A stretch of DNA of 7,345 bases from CAYQTL01 sp964420405 (GTDB lineage Bacteria; Acidobacteriota; Thermoanaerobaculia; Thermoanaerobaculales; Sulfomarinibacteraceae). The stretch spans positions 1 to 7,345 of the forward strand of contig CAYQTL010000127.1 in the NCBI GenBank assembly GCA_964420405.1, read 5' to 3'. Under the pieces are notes generated by a model. That model saw only the letters and a list, made by a program, of their open reading frames with translations, was not told the DNA's origin and did not search any database. A program made the translations under genes and the position numbers. Shown here piece by piece: positions 1 through 4,750 of the stretch. Position 1 is the first letter of the stretch. Every line of letters starts with the position of its first letter.

Positions 1-277
1 ACCCTGGTTCAGAGATGATCTCCGCCGGCTGGCTGCAAATGAACTTCCTATCCCCTGTTGGCAGAGAGGGGTCGCGCCCGACGATGTGATGGGTGCCATC
101 CTTTGCATAGTGGGGTTGTGGGGGCATCTGGTGGGCCAGATCGCCGGTGACCCGTCCGCGCATGGGACGTATCCCGTGCCGCGACGACCCCGCCTTCTCC
201 CGTGTCGTGGTCACGACCCTCGCTGACGCGTCGGCGGAGCTCACGGAGCGCTCCGACAGCGCCTGAGTCGTGAGCAT
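1..277 (-). CDS. Tentative partial leftward open frame, product unknown
   Basis: I do not recognise this frame. On the minus strand an ATG at 277 opens 92 codons that run off the left edge without a stop. The same frame is open upstream as far as a TGA at 413-415, giving 137 open codons in all, and it would cross the left end of the transposon. Upstream of the ATG the frame encodes a hydrophobic stretch (ILLAISFCELFLPY), so the real start could lie farther right, and the transposon may have cut off its beginning. Third positions are mostly G or C, as in coding DNA here, but in GC-rich DNA open frames of this length also occur by chance. No convincing ribosome binding site precedes the ATG. 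No domain or motif was identified. It could equally be non-coding. Confidence 0.25.
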   Translation of the reverse strand, partial: MLTTQALSERSVSSADASARVVTTTREKAGSSRHGIRPMRGRVTGDLAHQMPPQPHYAKDGTHHIVGRDPSLPTGDRKFICSQPAEIISEPG

Positions 278-357
278 GTCGATGCGAGTGTCGAGATGGT
301 AGGGGAGGAAAAGCTCACAAAACGAAATCGCGAGCAAAATGGTCTTGAGCGCTCGCC
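1..357. other. Left flank of the transposon, no confident gene
   Basis: The three forward frames are broken by stops. The longest runs from the window edge to a TGA at 224-226 and has no recognisable motif. A 34-codon frame at 162-266 has no ribosome binding site and no known motif. The last 60 bases (about 295-350) are richer in A than the surroundings and would have lain directly upstream of the 4424-4452 promoter before the transposon inserted. Apart from the tentative leftward frame, I see no RNA gene, terminator or repeat array here. Confidence 0.5.
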
Positions 358-394
358 AGAACTGACCCACCCCTGCTCGTGAGAAGTGACCCAG
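358..394 (+). repeat. Left terminal inverted repeat with two TGACCCA boxes
   Basis: This 37-bp segment matches the reverse complement of 4367-4403 at 27 of 37 positions by my alignment. It holds TGACCCA at 363-369 and again at 387-393, with starts 24 bp apart, and a shared TGCTC at 374-378. Multiple short repeats at each end are known transposase-binding sites in the IS21 family, so these boxes are the likely IstA sites. Confidence 0.8.
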
Positions 395-416
395 TGCTGA
401 GTTGAGTCGTCGTCAT

Positions 417-440
417 CCCCGCCGAAAGCGGGTTTCGGGG
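417..440 (+). other. Hairpin in the transposon leader
   Basis: Between the left terminal repeat and the first gene, CCGAAA (422-427) can pair with TTTCGG (433-438) around a five-base loop. Alternatively CCCGC (418-422) can pair with GCGGG (428-432). The two stems exclude each other. The first start codon follows at 485. A hairpin here could dampen read-through transcription from outside into the transposon genes, but there is no T tract and no direct evidence of function. Confidence 0.35.
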
Positions 441-484
441 GTGGCGCCTTGGTCGAGGTGTGTCCGGGCGGGCGAGCATGGCGG

Positions 485-958
485 ATGTCGAGGAAGAAGC
501 CGTGCTGTGTCTGCCGGAAGTGGTTCATGCCGGACTCTCGGGTGGGGTCTCGGCAGCGGGCGTGCTCGCGGCCTGAGTGTCAGCGGGAGCGTCGGCGGCG
601 GACGCAGGCGAGCTGGCGGTCGCGGAATCCTGAGTACTTCCGGGCGAGGTGGCTGCGGGAGCGGGCGGCGCTGGCGCAGGCGGCAGGGGAGTCGAGGGGG
701 GTGTCGCCGGCGGCCGAGAGCGAGCCTGCTCGGCGGCCATCGCCGATCCGGGTGCACGGCGCACTGCGGCAGATACCGTGGGAGACCGCGCAAGACGAGA
801 TCGGTGTCGAAGCGACTGATTTGATTGCGGTTGTGGCGATACTTCTCGTTCGGGCCATGCAAGACCAGAGACGGCTGCAAGTCCTTGGAAAGAAGAGAGA
901 TTCACCGACACTTCGGGGGTTGTCGGCGCAAGACCAGATCGACCCTGTGCCAGGCTGA
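485..958 (+). CDS. Zinc-finger-like accessory protein of the transposon
   Basis: This is a 157-residue protein with no enzymatic motif. The N-terminus has a cysteine cluster (C7, C8, C10, then C27 and C32; CCVC ... CSRPEC) that looks like a small zinc-binding fold. It is followed by a strongly basic stretch (residues 34-39, RERRRR) and the motif WRSRNPEY (44-51). Such a fold is typical of nucleic-acid binding. The middle (about 68-87) is a disordered-looking Ser/Pro/Ala linker. The C-terminal half has a second block (LRQIPWETAQDEIGV, 94-108) leading into a hydrophobic helix (about 112-124). I recall similar proteins just upstream of ParB-like and istA genes in IS21-like elements of environmental bacteria, but their role is undescribed to my knowledge. 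ATG 485 was chosen because the Cys cluster follows immediately; a TTG at 449 would add 12 unconvincing residues. It is the first gene of the element, 46 nt before the ParB-like gene. It may assist end or target recognition (inference). Confidence 0.75.
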   Translation: MSRKKPCCVCRKWFMPDSRVGSRQRACSRPECQRERRRRTQASWRSRNPEYFRARWLRERAALAQAAGESRGVSPAAESEPARRPSPIRVHGALRQIPWETAQDEIGVEATDLIAVVAILLVRAMQDQRRLQVLGKKRDSPTLRGLSAQDQIDPVPG

Positions 959-969
959 GGGTGGAGCCT

Positions 970-1004
970 CGAGCCGAGATGGCTCGGGCTTGGGGAGACC
1001 CTTG
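970..1004 (+). promoter_or_regulatory. Ribosome binding site and small hairpin before the ParB-like gene
   Basis: GGGGAG at 992-997 lies seven bases before the ATG at 1005 and decides that start; the frame itself is open farther upstream. A six-base-pair hairpin (CGAGCC 970-975 with GGCTCG 981-986) sits just before it in the 46-nt intergenic gap. Confidence 0.55.
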
Positions 1005-2102
1005 ATGGACCTGGAGCACCACCAGCTCGAGCTTCGCTACGAACGGCTGCGGGTCAGGCGGCCGGCGAAGGAGCGGCAGGTGCTGTCGTCGCTGGCCGCG
1101 CACGGGCAGCAGGCGCCGATCGTGGTGGTGGCGGGCGCCGCCGACGGCCGGTTCGTGGTGGTGGACGGGTACAAGCGCCTGCGGGCGCTGAGGCGTCTCG
1201 GCCGGGACACGGTATGGGCGACGGCGTGGGAGCTGGACGAGCTGTCGGCGCTGCTCCTGGCGCGGTCGCTGAGATCCGCGGAGGCGGAGTCGGCGCTGGA
1301 GCAGGGGTGGCTGCTGTCGGAGCTGCGCTCGAGCTTCGGGCTGGGGCAGGAGGAGCTGGCGGAGCGCTTCGACCGCAGCCCGAGCTGGGTGTCGCGGCGA
1401 CTGGCGTTGGTCGGAGAGCTGCCGGCCGCAGTCCAGGAGGAGGTGCGCCGGGGTCGGATCGGCGCGCACGCGGCGATGAAGCACCTGGTGCCCATGGCGC
1501 GCGCCACGAGGCAGGGCTGCGCGCGACTGGCACGAGCGATCGCGCCGCTGGGGCTGTCCACCCGCGAGGTGGGCGAGCTGTACCGGAGCTGGCGGGACGG
1601 CGGCCGAGCCGGGCGCGAGCGGGTGCTGGCCGAGCCCGGGCTGTTCGTCAAGGCGCGGCGGGAGGCTCGGCTGGAGCCGCCGCTGCCGTCTGCCGCCGCG
1701 CTTCTGCAGGACCTGGACCTGGCGGGGGTGCTGGTGCGTCGGGTCGCCCGCAGGTACCCGGAGTGCCGGTCCGAGCCCGCACAGCACGAGCAGCTGATCG
1801 CCTGTATGGGGCAGGTCGCCGCTGACCTCGGACGGCTGCGGCGGCTCGTCGAGGAGGAGGAGGAGGGCACGAATGCTGCGGCAGGAGCAACGGGCAGCGA
1901 TCCTGGAGCTGAGCCGGCAGGACGTAGGGATCCGCCGGATCGCGAGGACCCTCGGGGTCTCGCGGGCGAGCGTGAAGAAGGTCCTCGCGTCGCAGTCGAG
2001 CACGCCGCCGAGGATCGTCCGCGAGGAGAAGGCGGCGGGGTACCGGCAGGAGATCCTCGAGCTGTACGCCGCCTGCGGCGGCAACCTGCAGCGGGTCCAT
2101 GA
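1005..2102 (+). CDS. ParB/KorB-like DNA-binding protein of the transposon
   Basis: This 365-residue protein resembles the ParB/Spo0J/KorB group. The N-terminal domain carries VDGYKRLRALRRLG (53-66), which matches the GxxRxRA nucleotide-binding box of ParB. The second ParB box (usually ENxxR) is not recognisable; LARSLR (85-90) stands in its place, so CTP hydrolysis may be lost. A helix-turn-helix follows (about 112-135, with LGQEELAERFDRSPSWVSRR), very like the KorB/ParB one, and then a helical region to about residue 285. The end of the gene is odd. After a Glu-rich run (about 284-288) the frame continues for 230 nt inside istA, adding a disordered Gly/Pro/Arg/Ala-rich tail. No par site or ParA gene is nearby, so a partition role is unlikely. 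As a transposon-encoded protein it more likely binds the ends or flanking DNA, or represses the operon (inference). The start is set by a good ribosome binding site at 992-997. Confidence 0.85.
   Translation: MDLEHHQLELRYERLRVRRPAKERQVLSSLAAHGQQAPIVVVAGAADGRFVVVDGYKRLRALRRLGRDTVWATAWELDELSALLLARSLRSAEAESALEQGWLLSELRSSFGLGQEELAERFDRSPSWVSRRLALVGELPAAVQEEVRRGRIGAHAAMKHLVPMARATRQGCARLARAIAPLGLSTREVGELYRSWRDGGRAGRERVLAEPGLFVKARREARLEPPLPSAAALLQDLDLAGVLVRRVARRYPECRSEPAQHEQLIACMGQVAADLGRLRRLVEEEEEGTNAAAGATGSDPGAEPAGRRDPPDREDPRGLAGEREEGPRVAVEHAAEDRPRGEGGGVPAGDPRAVRRLRRQPAAGP
1851..1867 (+). promoter_or_regulatory. Ribosome binding site of istA inside the ParB-like gene
   Basis: A purine run of repeated GAG and GGAGG units ends five bases before the istA ATG at 1873. 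It also encodes the Glu-rich run of the upstream protein, so one sequence serves both. It supports the istA start and translational coupling. Confidence 0.7.
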
Positions 2103-3267
2103 GGAGCTCGAGCGGCTCGGCGCGACCTTCTCGTACCAGGCGTTGACCGGCTACTGCCGCCGGCACGGGATCGGTGTCAAGCCGGTCGTCCCGTGCGGGG
2201 AGTACCACTTCGCCCCGGGGCAGGAGAGCCAGCACGACACCTCGCCGCACCGGGTGCAGATCGCCGGGGTGAAGCGCACGGTGCAGACGGCGTCGATGGT
2301 CCTGTGCTACTCGCGGATGCTGTTCTTCCAGTGCTACCCGAGCTTCGACCGCTTCCACTGCAAGGTCTTCCTGACCGGGGCCCTGCGGTACGTCGAGGGC
2401 GCGTGCGAGCGGATGATGATCGACAACACCCACGTGGTGGTGCTGCGGGGCACGGGCGGTGACATGGTCCCGGTGCCCGAGATGGCGGCCTTCGCGGACC
2501 GCTTCGGCTTCACCTTCCGCGCTCACGAGAAGGGCGACGCGAACCGGTCGGCCAGGGTCGAGCGGCCGTTTCACTTCATCGAGCGCAGCTTCCTCGCCGG
2601 CCGGACCTTCTCCGACTGGGACGACCTCAACCGGCAGGCGCGGGCCTGGTGCGACAAGGTCAACTCCAGCTACAAGAGGCACCTCCGCGCCAAGCCGGTG
2701 GAGCTGTACGCCACCGAGCGGGCGCACCTCCGGCCCCTTCCGGCGTGGATTCCGGAGCCGTACCGGCTGCACCACCGGGTGGTCGACGTCAAGGGCTACG
2801 TCAACCTCCACGGCAACCGCTACTCGGTGCCGGTGGACTGGATCTCTCGGCGGGTCGAGGTCCGAGAGACCTGGGCCGAGGTCGCCGTCACCCTGGACCG
2901 CCGCGGGACGGTGGTCCACCGGCGCGCGGTCGACGGGAAGGACCAGACCATCTCCAAGCCGGAGCACCGGCCGCCGCGGGGCGCCGCCCGGAAGCAGCCG
3001 GTCCACGAGGAGAAGGCCCTCCTGGCGATGCTGCCCGAGCTGGCCGAGTACGTCCGCGCGCTCAAGACCAAAGGCCGCAAGCAGATCACCCTCGCTCTCC
3101 GGCAGCTGCTGCGGATGGCTCGCGAGTACCCCAGGCAGCCGCTGCTGAGGGCGATCGCCGAGGCCCACCACTTCGGCCTGTACGACCTCGACCGCGTCGA
3201 GCGGATGGTCATCCGCCGCATCGCGAGCGACTACTTCTGCCTGCGAGGGGACGACCATGACCGGTGA
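1873..3267 (+). CDS. istA: IS21-type DDE transposase IstA
   Basis: This 464-residue protein catalyses cutting and joining of the transposon ends. An N-terminal helix-turn-helix (about residues 14-38, with IRRIARTLGVSRASVKKVL) would bind the terminal boxes. The RNase H-like DDE core follows. The likely triad is D122 (in QHDTSPH), D184 (in MMIDNTH) and E230 (in RSARVERPF), with about 60 and 45 residues between them, as in IS21. The QHDTSPH and DANRSARVERPFHFIE contexts differ from classical IS21 and mark a subgroup. Downstream, KGYVNLHGNRYSVP (about 311-324) begins the beta-barrel domain shared with Mu-type transposases, and the tail is helical. Length is normal for the family, and no stop or frameshift breaks the gene. 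It overlaps the ParB-like frame by 230 nt and istB by 11 nt, which indicates coupled translation. Confidence 0.95.
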   Translation: MLRQEQRAAILELSRQDVGIRRIARTLGVSRASVKKVLASQSSTPPRIVREEKAAGYRQEILELYAACGGNLQRVHEELERLGATFSYQALTGYCRRHGIGVKPVVPCGEYHFAPGQESQHDTSPHRVQIAGVKRTVQTASMVLCYSRMLFFQCYPSFDRFHCKVFLTGALRYVEGACERMMIDNTHVVVLRGTGGDMVPVPEMAAFADRFGFTFRAHEKGDANRSARVERPFHFIERSFLAGRTFSDWDDLNRQARAWCDKVNSSYKRHLRAKPVELYATERAHLRPLPAWIPEPYRLHHRVVDVKGYVNLHGNRYSVPVDWISRRVEVRETWAEVAVTLDRRGTVVHRRAVDGKDQTISKPEHRPPRGAARKQPVHEEKALLAMLPELAEYVRALKTKGRKQITLALRQLLRMAREYPRQPLLRAIAEAHHFGLYDLDRVERMVIRRIASDYFCLRGDDHDR

Positions 3268-3982
3268 TCTCGAGCAGCTGCTGAAGAGCCTCAAGCTGAG
3301 GAAGATCCTCGAGATCTTCGACCAGGAGGCGCGCGTCGCGGAGAGCGAGGGCCTCGCCTACAGCGAGCTTGTCACCCGGCTGCTGCGCGCCGAGTGGCAC
3401 GCCAAGCAGGAAAGCGCCCTCGCCTGGCGGATCAGGCAGGCCGCCCTGCCCGAGCAGTGGACGCTGGAGTCGTTTCCCTACAAGCGACAGCCCGGGGTCT
3501 CCCGCCGCCAGATCCAGGGCCTCGCCGAGCTCGATTTCGTCGCCAGGGCCGAGAACATCGTCTTCATCGGTCCCACCGGCGTGGGCAAGTCCGGACTCGC
3601 CATCGGGCTGCTGCTGAAGGCGATCCAGAACGGCCACCGCGGCCGCTTCGTCAAGGCTCAGGACCTGTTCGACGAGATGTACGCGTCTCTCGCCGACCGG
3701 TCCTCCCGCAAGCTCGTCAACTACCTCTCCCGCCTCGATCTTCTGGTCATCGACGAGCTCGGCTACCTCAACCTGCGACCCGAGCAGGCCAACATCTTCT
3801 TCAAGCTCATGGAGGAGCGCTACCGCCGCAAGGCCACCATCATCACCACCAACCTCGAGTACGACGAGTGGCGCCACTTCCTCGACAACAAGCCCATGGT
3901 CGACGCGCTGCTCAGCCGGGTGCGTCACTACTGCTCCACCATCCGCATCGACGGGCCCTCCCTCCGGGACCCGCAGGGATGA
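3257..3982 (+). CDS. istB: IS21 helper AAA+ ATPase IstB
   Basis: This 241-residue protein is a DnaA/DnaC-like AAA+ ATPase. In IS21 it assembles on target DNA and stimulates IstA. Residues 1-95 form the helical N-terminal domain. Walker A is GPTGVGKS (105-112), Walker B is LLVIDE (162-167), and the sensor-1 asparagine is N199 in IITTNL. The arginine-containing end SRVRHYCSTIRIDG near the C-terminus matches the family's DSR/arginine-finger region. All key residues are present and the length is typical. The ATG lies 11 nt inside istA, with a purine-rich ribosome binding site (GAGGGG, 3244-3249). The TGA overlaps the next gene in an ATGA arrangement. Function is confident from family knowledge. 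Confidence 0.95.
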   Translation: MTGDLEQLLKSLKLRKILEIFDQEARVAESEGLAYSELVTRLLRAEWHAKQESALAWRIRQAALPEQWTLESFPYKRQPGVSRRQIQGLAELDFVARAENIVFIGPTGVGKSGLAIGLLLKAIQNGHRGRFVKAQDLFDEMYASLADRSSRKLVNYLSRLDLLVIDELGYLNLRPEQANIFFKLMEERYRRKATIITTNLEYDEWRHFLDNKPMVDALLSRVRHYCSTIRIDGPSLRDPQG

Positions 3983-4365
3983 GCGACGCCCCCGGCTCGA
4001 GCCGCCCCGACTACGTCGACGCCGTGCTCGACGCCTACCGGAGCACCCCCGGCGTCCTCGGCCACGTCCGAGCCTCCGACCGCAGGCTCGCCGCGCGCCT
4101 CTTCGACGACCAGGTGCCTCTCGACGTCGTCCGCGGCGCCCTCGCCCTCGCCGCGGTACGTCGACACTGCCGCCCCGATCACGCCGAGCCACTCCAGCCC
4201 GTCCGATCCCTGCACTACTTCAAGCCCGTCATCGCCGAGCTCGTCGGCAACCGCCCCGACCCGACCTACCTCGCCTACCTCCAGCACACCCTCAGCCGGC
4301 TCGAGCCCCATGACCGCCCTCCCGGCCAGCGCGCCTACGGCGCGGATGATGCCGACTGTTCTTAG
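3979..4365 (+). CDS. Small conserved-looking protein downstream of istB, unknown
   Basis: This 128-residue protein is not one I can assign to a named family. It starts in a four-base ATGA overlap with istB, which is strong evidence of translational coupling and of real coding. It appears helical. The N-terminal part has YVDAVLDAYRSTPG (12-25), then SDRRLAARLFDDQVPLDVVRGAL (33-55), which reads like a small helical or winged-helix module. The most striking motif is RSLHYFKPVIAEL (76-88), followed by YLAYLQHTL (97-105). I recall similar small proteins after istB in related multigene IS21-like elements. The motif layout is faintly like the C-terminal part of replication-initiator or DnaD-like proteins, but that is speculation. 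No metal-binding or catalytic pattern is evident. It ends right at the terminal repeat. A role as an IstB partner or target adaptor is possible (inference). Confidence 0.78.
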   Translation: MSDAPGSSRPDYVDAVLDAYRSTPGVLGHVRASDRRLAARLFDDQVPLDVVRGALALAAVRRHCRPDHAEPLQPVRSLHYFKPVIAELVGNRPDPTYLAYLQHTLSRLEPHDRPPGQRAYGADDADCS

Positions 4366-4366
4366 C

Positions 4367-4403
4367 CCGGGTCACTCCATCTGAGCAAAGATGGGTCACT
4401 TCT
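4367..4403 (-). repeat. Right terminal inverted repeat with two boxes
   Basis: Read on the minus strand, this end has TGACCCA (4398-4392), TGCTC (4387-4383) and TGACCC (4374-4369). The box-to-box offset of 24 bp and the TGCTC offset of 11 bp are identical to those at the left end. The inner box begins only four bases after the stop codon of the last transposon gene (4363-4365), so the coding content is packed right up to the end. Confidence 0.8.
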
Positions 4404-4423
4404 CGAGAGCGGCGAAGAAATGG

Positions 4424-4452
4424 TTGACAGCCTTGTGAATTTAGGTTATCAA
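4424..4452 (+). promoter_or_regulatory. Sigma70-like promoter for the exported-protein operon
   Basis: The -35 box TTGACA (4424-4429) is a perfect consensus. A 17-bp spacer separates it from the -10 box TATCAA (4447-4452). The region is locally AT-rich within GC-rich DNA. The expected transcript start near 4458-4460 leaves a very short leader before the ATG at 4476. The promoter lies wholly outside the transposon, with the -35 box about 20 bp from its right border. Confidence 0.7.
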
Positions 4453-4463
4453 CAAGAAGAGAG

Positions 4464-4471
4464 GGAGGAGG
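4464..4471 (+). promoter_or_regulatory. Ribosome binding site of the Cys-rich gene
   Basis: GGAGGAGG lies four bases before the ATG at 4476 and is a near-ideal Shine-Dalgarno sequence. With the promoter it suggests high expression. Confidence 0.75.
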
Positions 4472-4475
4472 AAAA

Positions 4476-4721
4476 ATGCGACAGAAGAAGATCGTCGGTA
4501 TATTGACCACACTCATTGTGCTGGGGTTCGTCCCGGGCCCAGTGCAGGCGGACGCCCCGCCCGACTGCTCGTGCATCATCTGCGGCGCGGAGTGTCAGCC
4601 GACATGGATCGGCTATCACTGCCTGAGTAGTATCAGCCCTGTCGCGGGGTGCTTCTTCTGCATGCAGGGGTGCGGCAACTCCGGGGGTGGGCAGTGCTGC
4701 CTCGGGCCGCCGGTCTGGTAG
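4476..4721 (+). CDS. Small secreted ten-cysteine protein, unknown function
   Basis: This 81-residue protein has a clear signal peptide. MRQKK is basic, residues 6-19 are hydrophobic, and a PVQA|D cleavage site lies after residue 25. The mature chain of about 56 residues contains ten cysteines (31, 33, 36, 40, 49, 59, 62, 66, 74, 75), many in CxC, CxxC and CxxxC spacing (CSCIIC, CFFCMQGC), plus a Gly-rich end. Such a chain is likely either held by several disulfides or metal-binding after export. The sequence resembles no toxin, bacteriocin or enzyme I can name. A lipoprotein is excluded because no lipobox cysteine lies at the cleavage site. Start, ribosome binding site and promoter are all strong. 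The next gene begins 29 nt after its stop, in the same direction, so the two are probably co-transcribed and may act together outside the cytoplasm. Confidence 0.78.
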   Translation: MRQKKIVGILTTLIVLGFVPGPVQADAPPDCSCIICGAECQPTWIGYHCLSSISPVAGCFFCMQGCGNSGGGQCCLGPPVW

Positions 4722-4738
4722 ATCGAGCCGAGATGTCT

Positions 4739-4744
4739 GGAGGG
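4739..4744 (+). promoter_or_regulatory. Ribosome binding site choosing the ATG at 4751
   Basis: GGAGGG lies six bases before the ATG at 4751. This favours 4751 over the in-frame ATG at 4733, which has no such site, and over farther upstream starts that would overlap the Cys-rich gene. Confidence 0.65.
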
Positions 4745-4750
4745 ATACCA

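Larger units (their letters stand above)
358..4403 (+). mobile_element. IS21-type transposon with five genes
   Basis: The element carries istA and istB in the canonical overlapping order, bounded by inverted repeats with TG...CA type ends (TGACCCA at 363-369, TGGGTCA at 4392-4398), which is the IS21 pattern. Ordinary IS21 elements are about 2-2.5 kb with two genes. This one is about 4.04 kb and adds a Cys-rich zinc-finger-like gene and a ParB/KorB-like gene upstream, plus a small gene downstream of istB. All five genes point rightward and are intact, so the element looks complete and potentially active. The outer limit is uncertain. The repeat similarity continues beyond the TG/CA tips to AGAA at 358-361 and TTCT at 4400-4403, and weakly to about 350 and 4411. 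I found no target-site duplication at any of these candidate borders. Confidence 0.88.

Noticed and set aside
147..153. Third GTGACCC box in the left flank
   Set aside because: It is 216 bp outside the left end, lacks the 24-bp partner box and TGCTC, and a 7-mer match is expected by chance.
1005..2102. ParB-like gene as evidence of a plasmid partition locus
   Set aside because: There is no ParA gene or parS repeats, and the gene lies inside a transposon between its ends.
525..3294. Long minus-strand open frames (519 and 548 codons) opposite the ParB-like, istA and istB genes
   Set aside because: They lie antisense to genes with clear catalytic motifs, are rich in Pro, Arg and Ala or Leu and Val, and have no family motif. 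They are shadows of GC-rich coding DNA.
3209..4192. Minus-strand open frame of 327 codons opposite istB
   Set aside because: Low-complexity Gly/Arg/Glu composition and antisense to a gene with intact Walker motifs.
4649..4750. Earlier start for the large exported protein
   Set aside because: It would overlap the Cys-rich gene and bury the signal peptide; ATG 4751 has a ribosome binding site and an immediate signal peptide.
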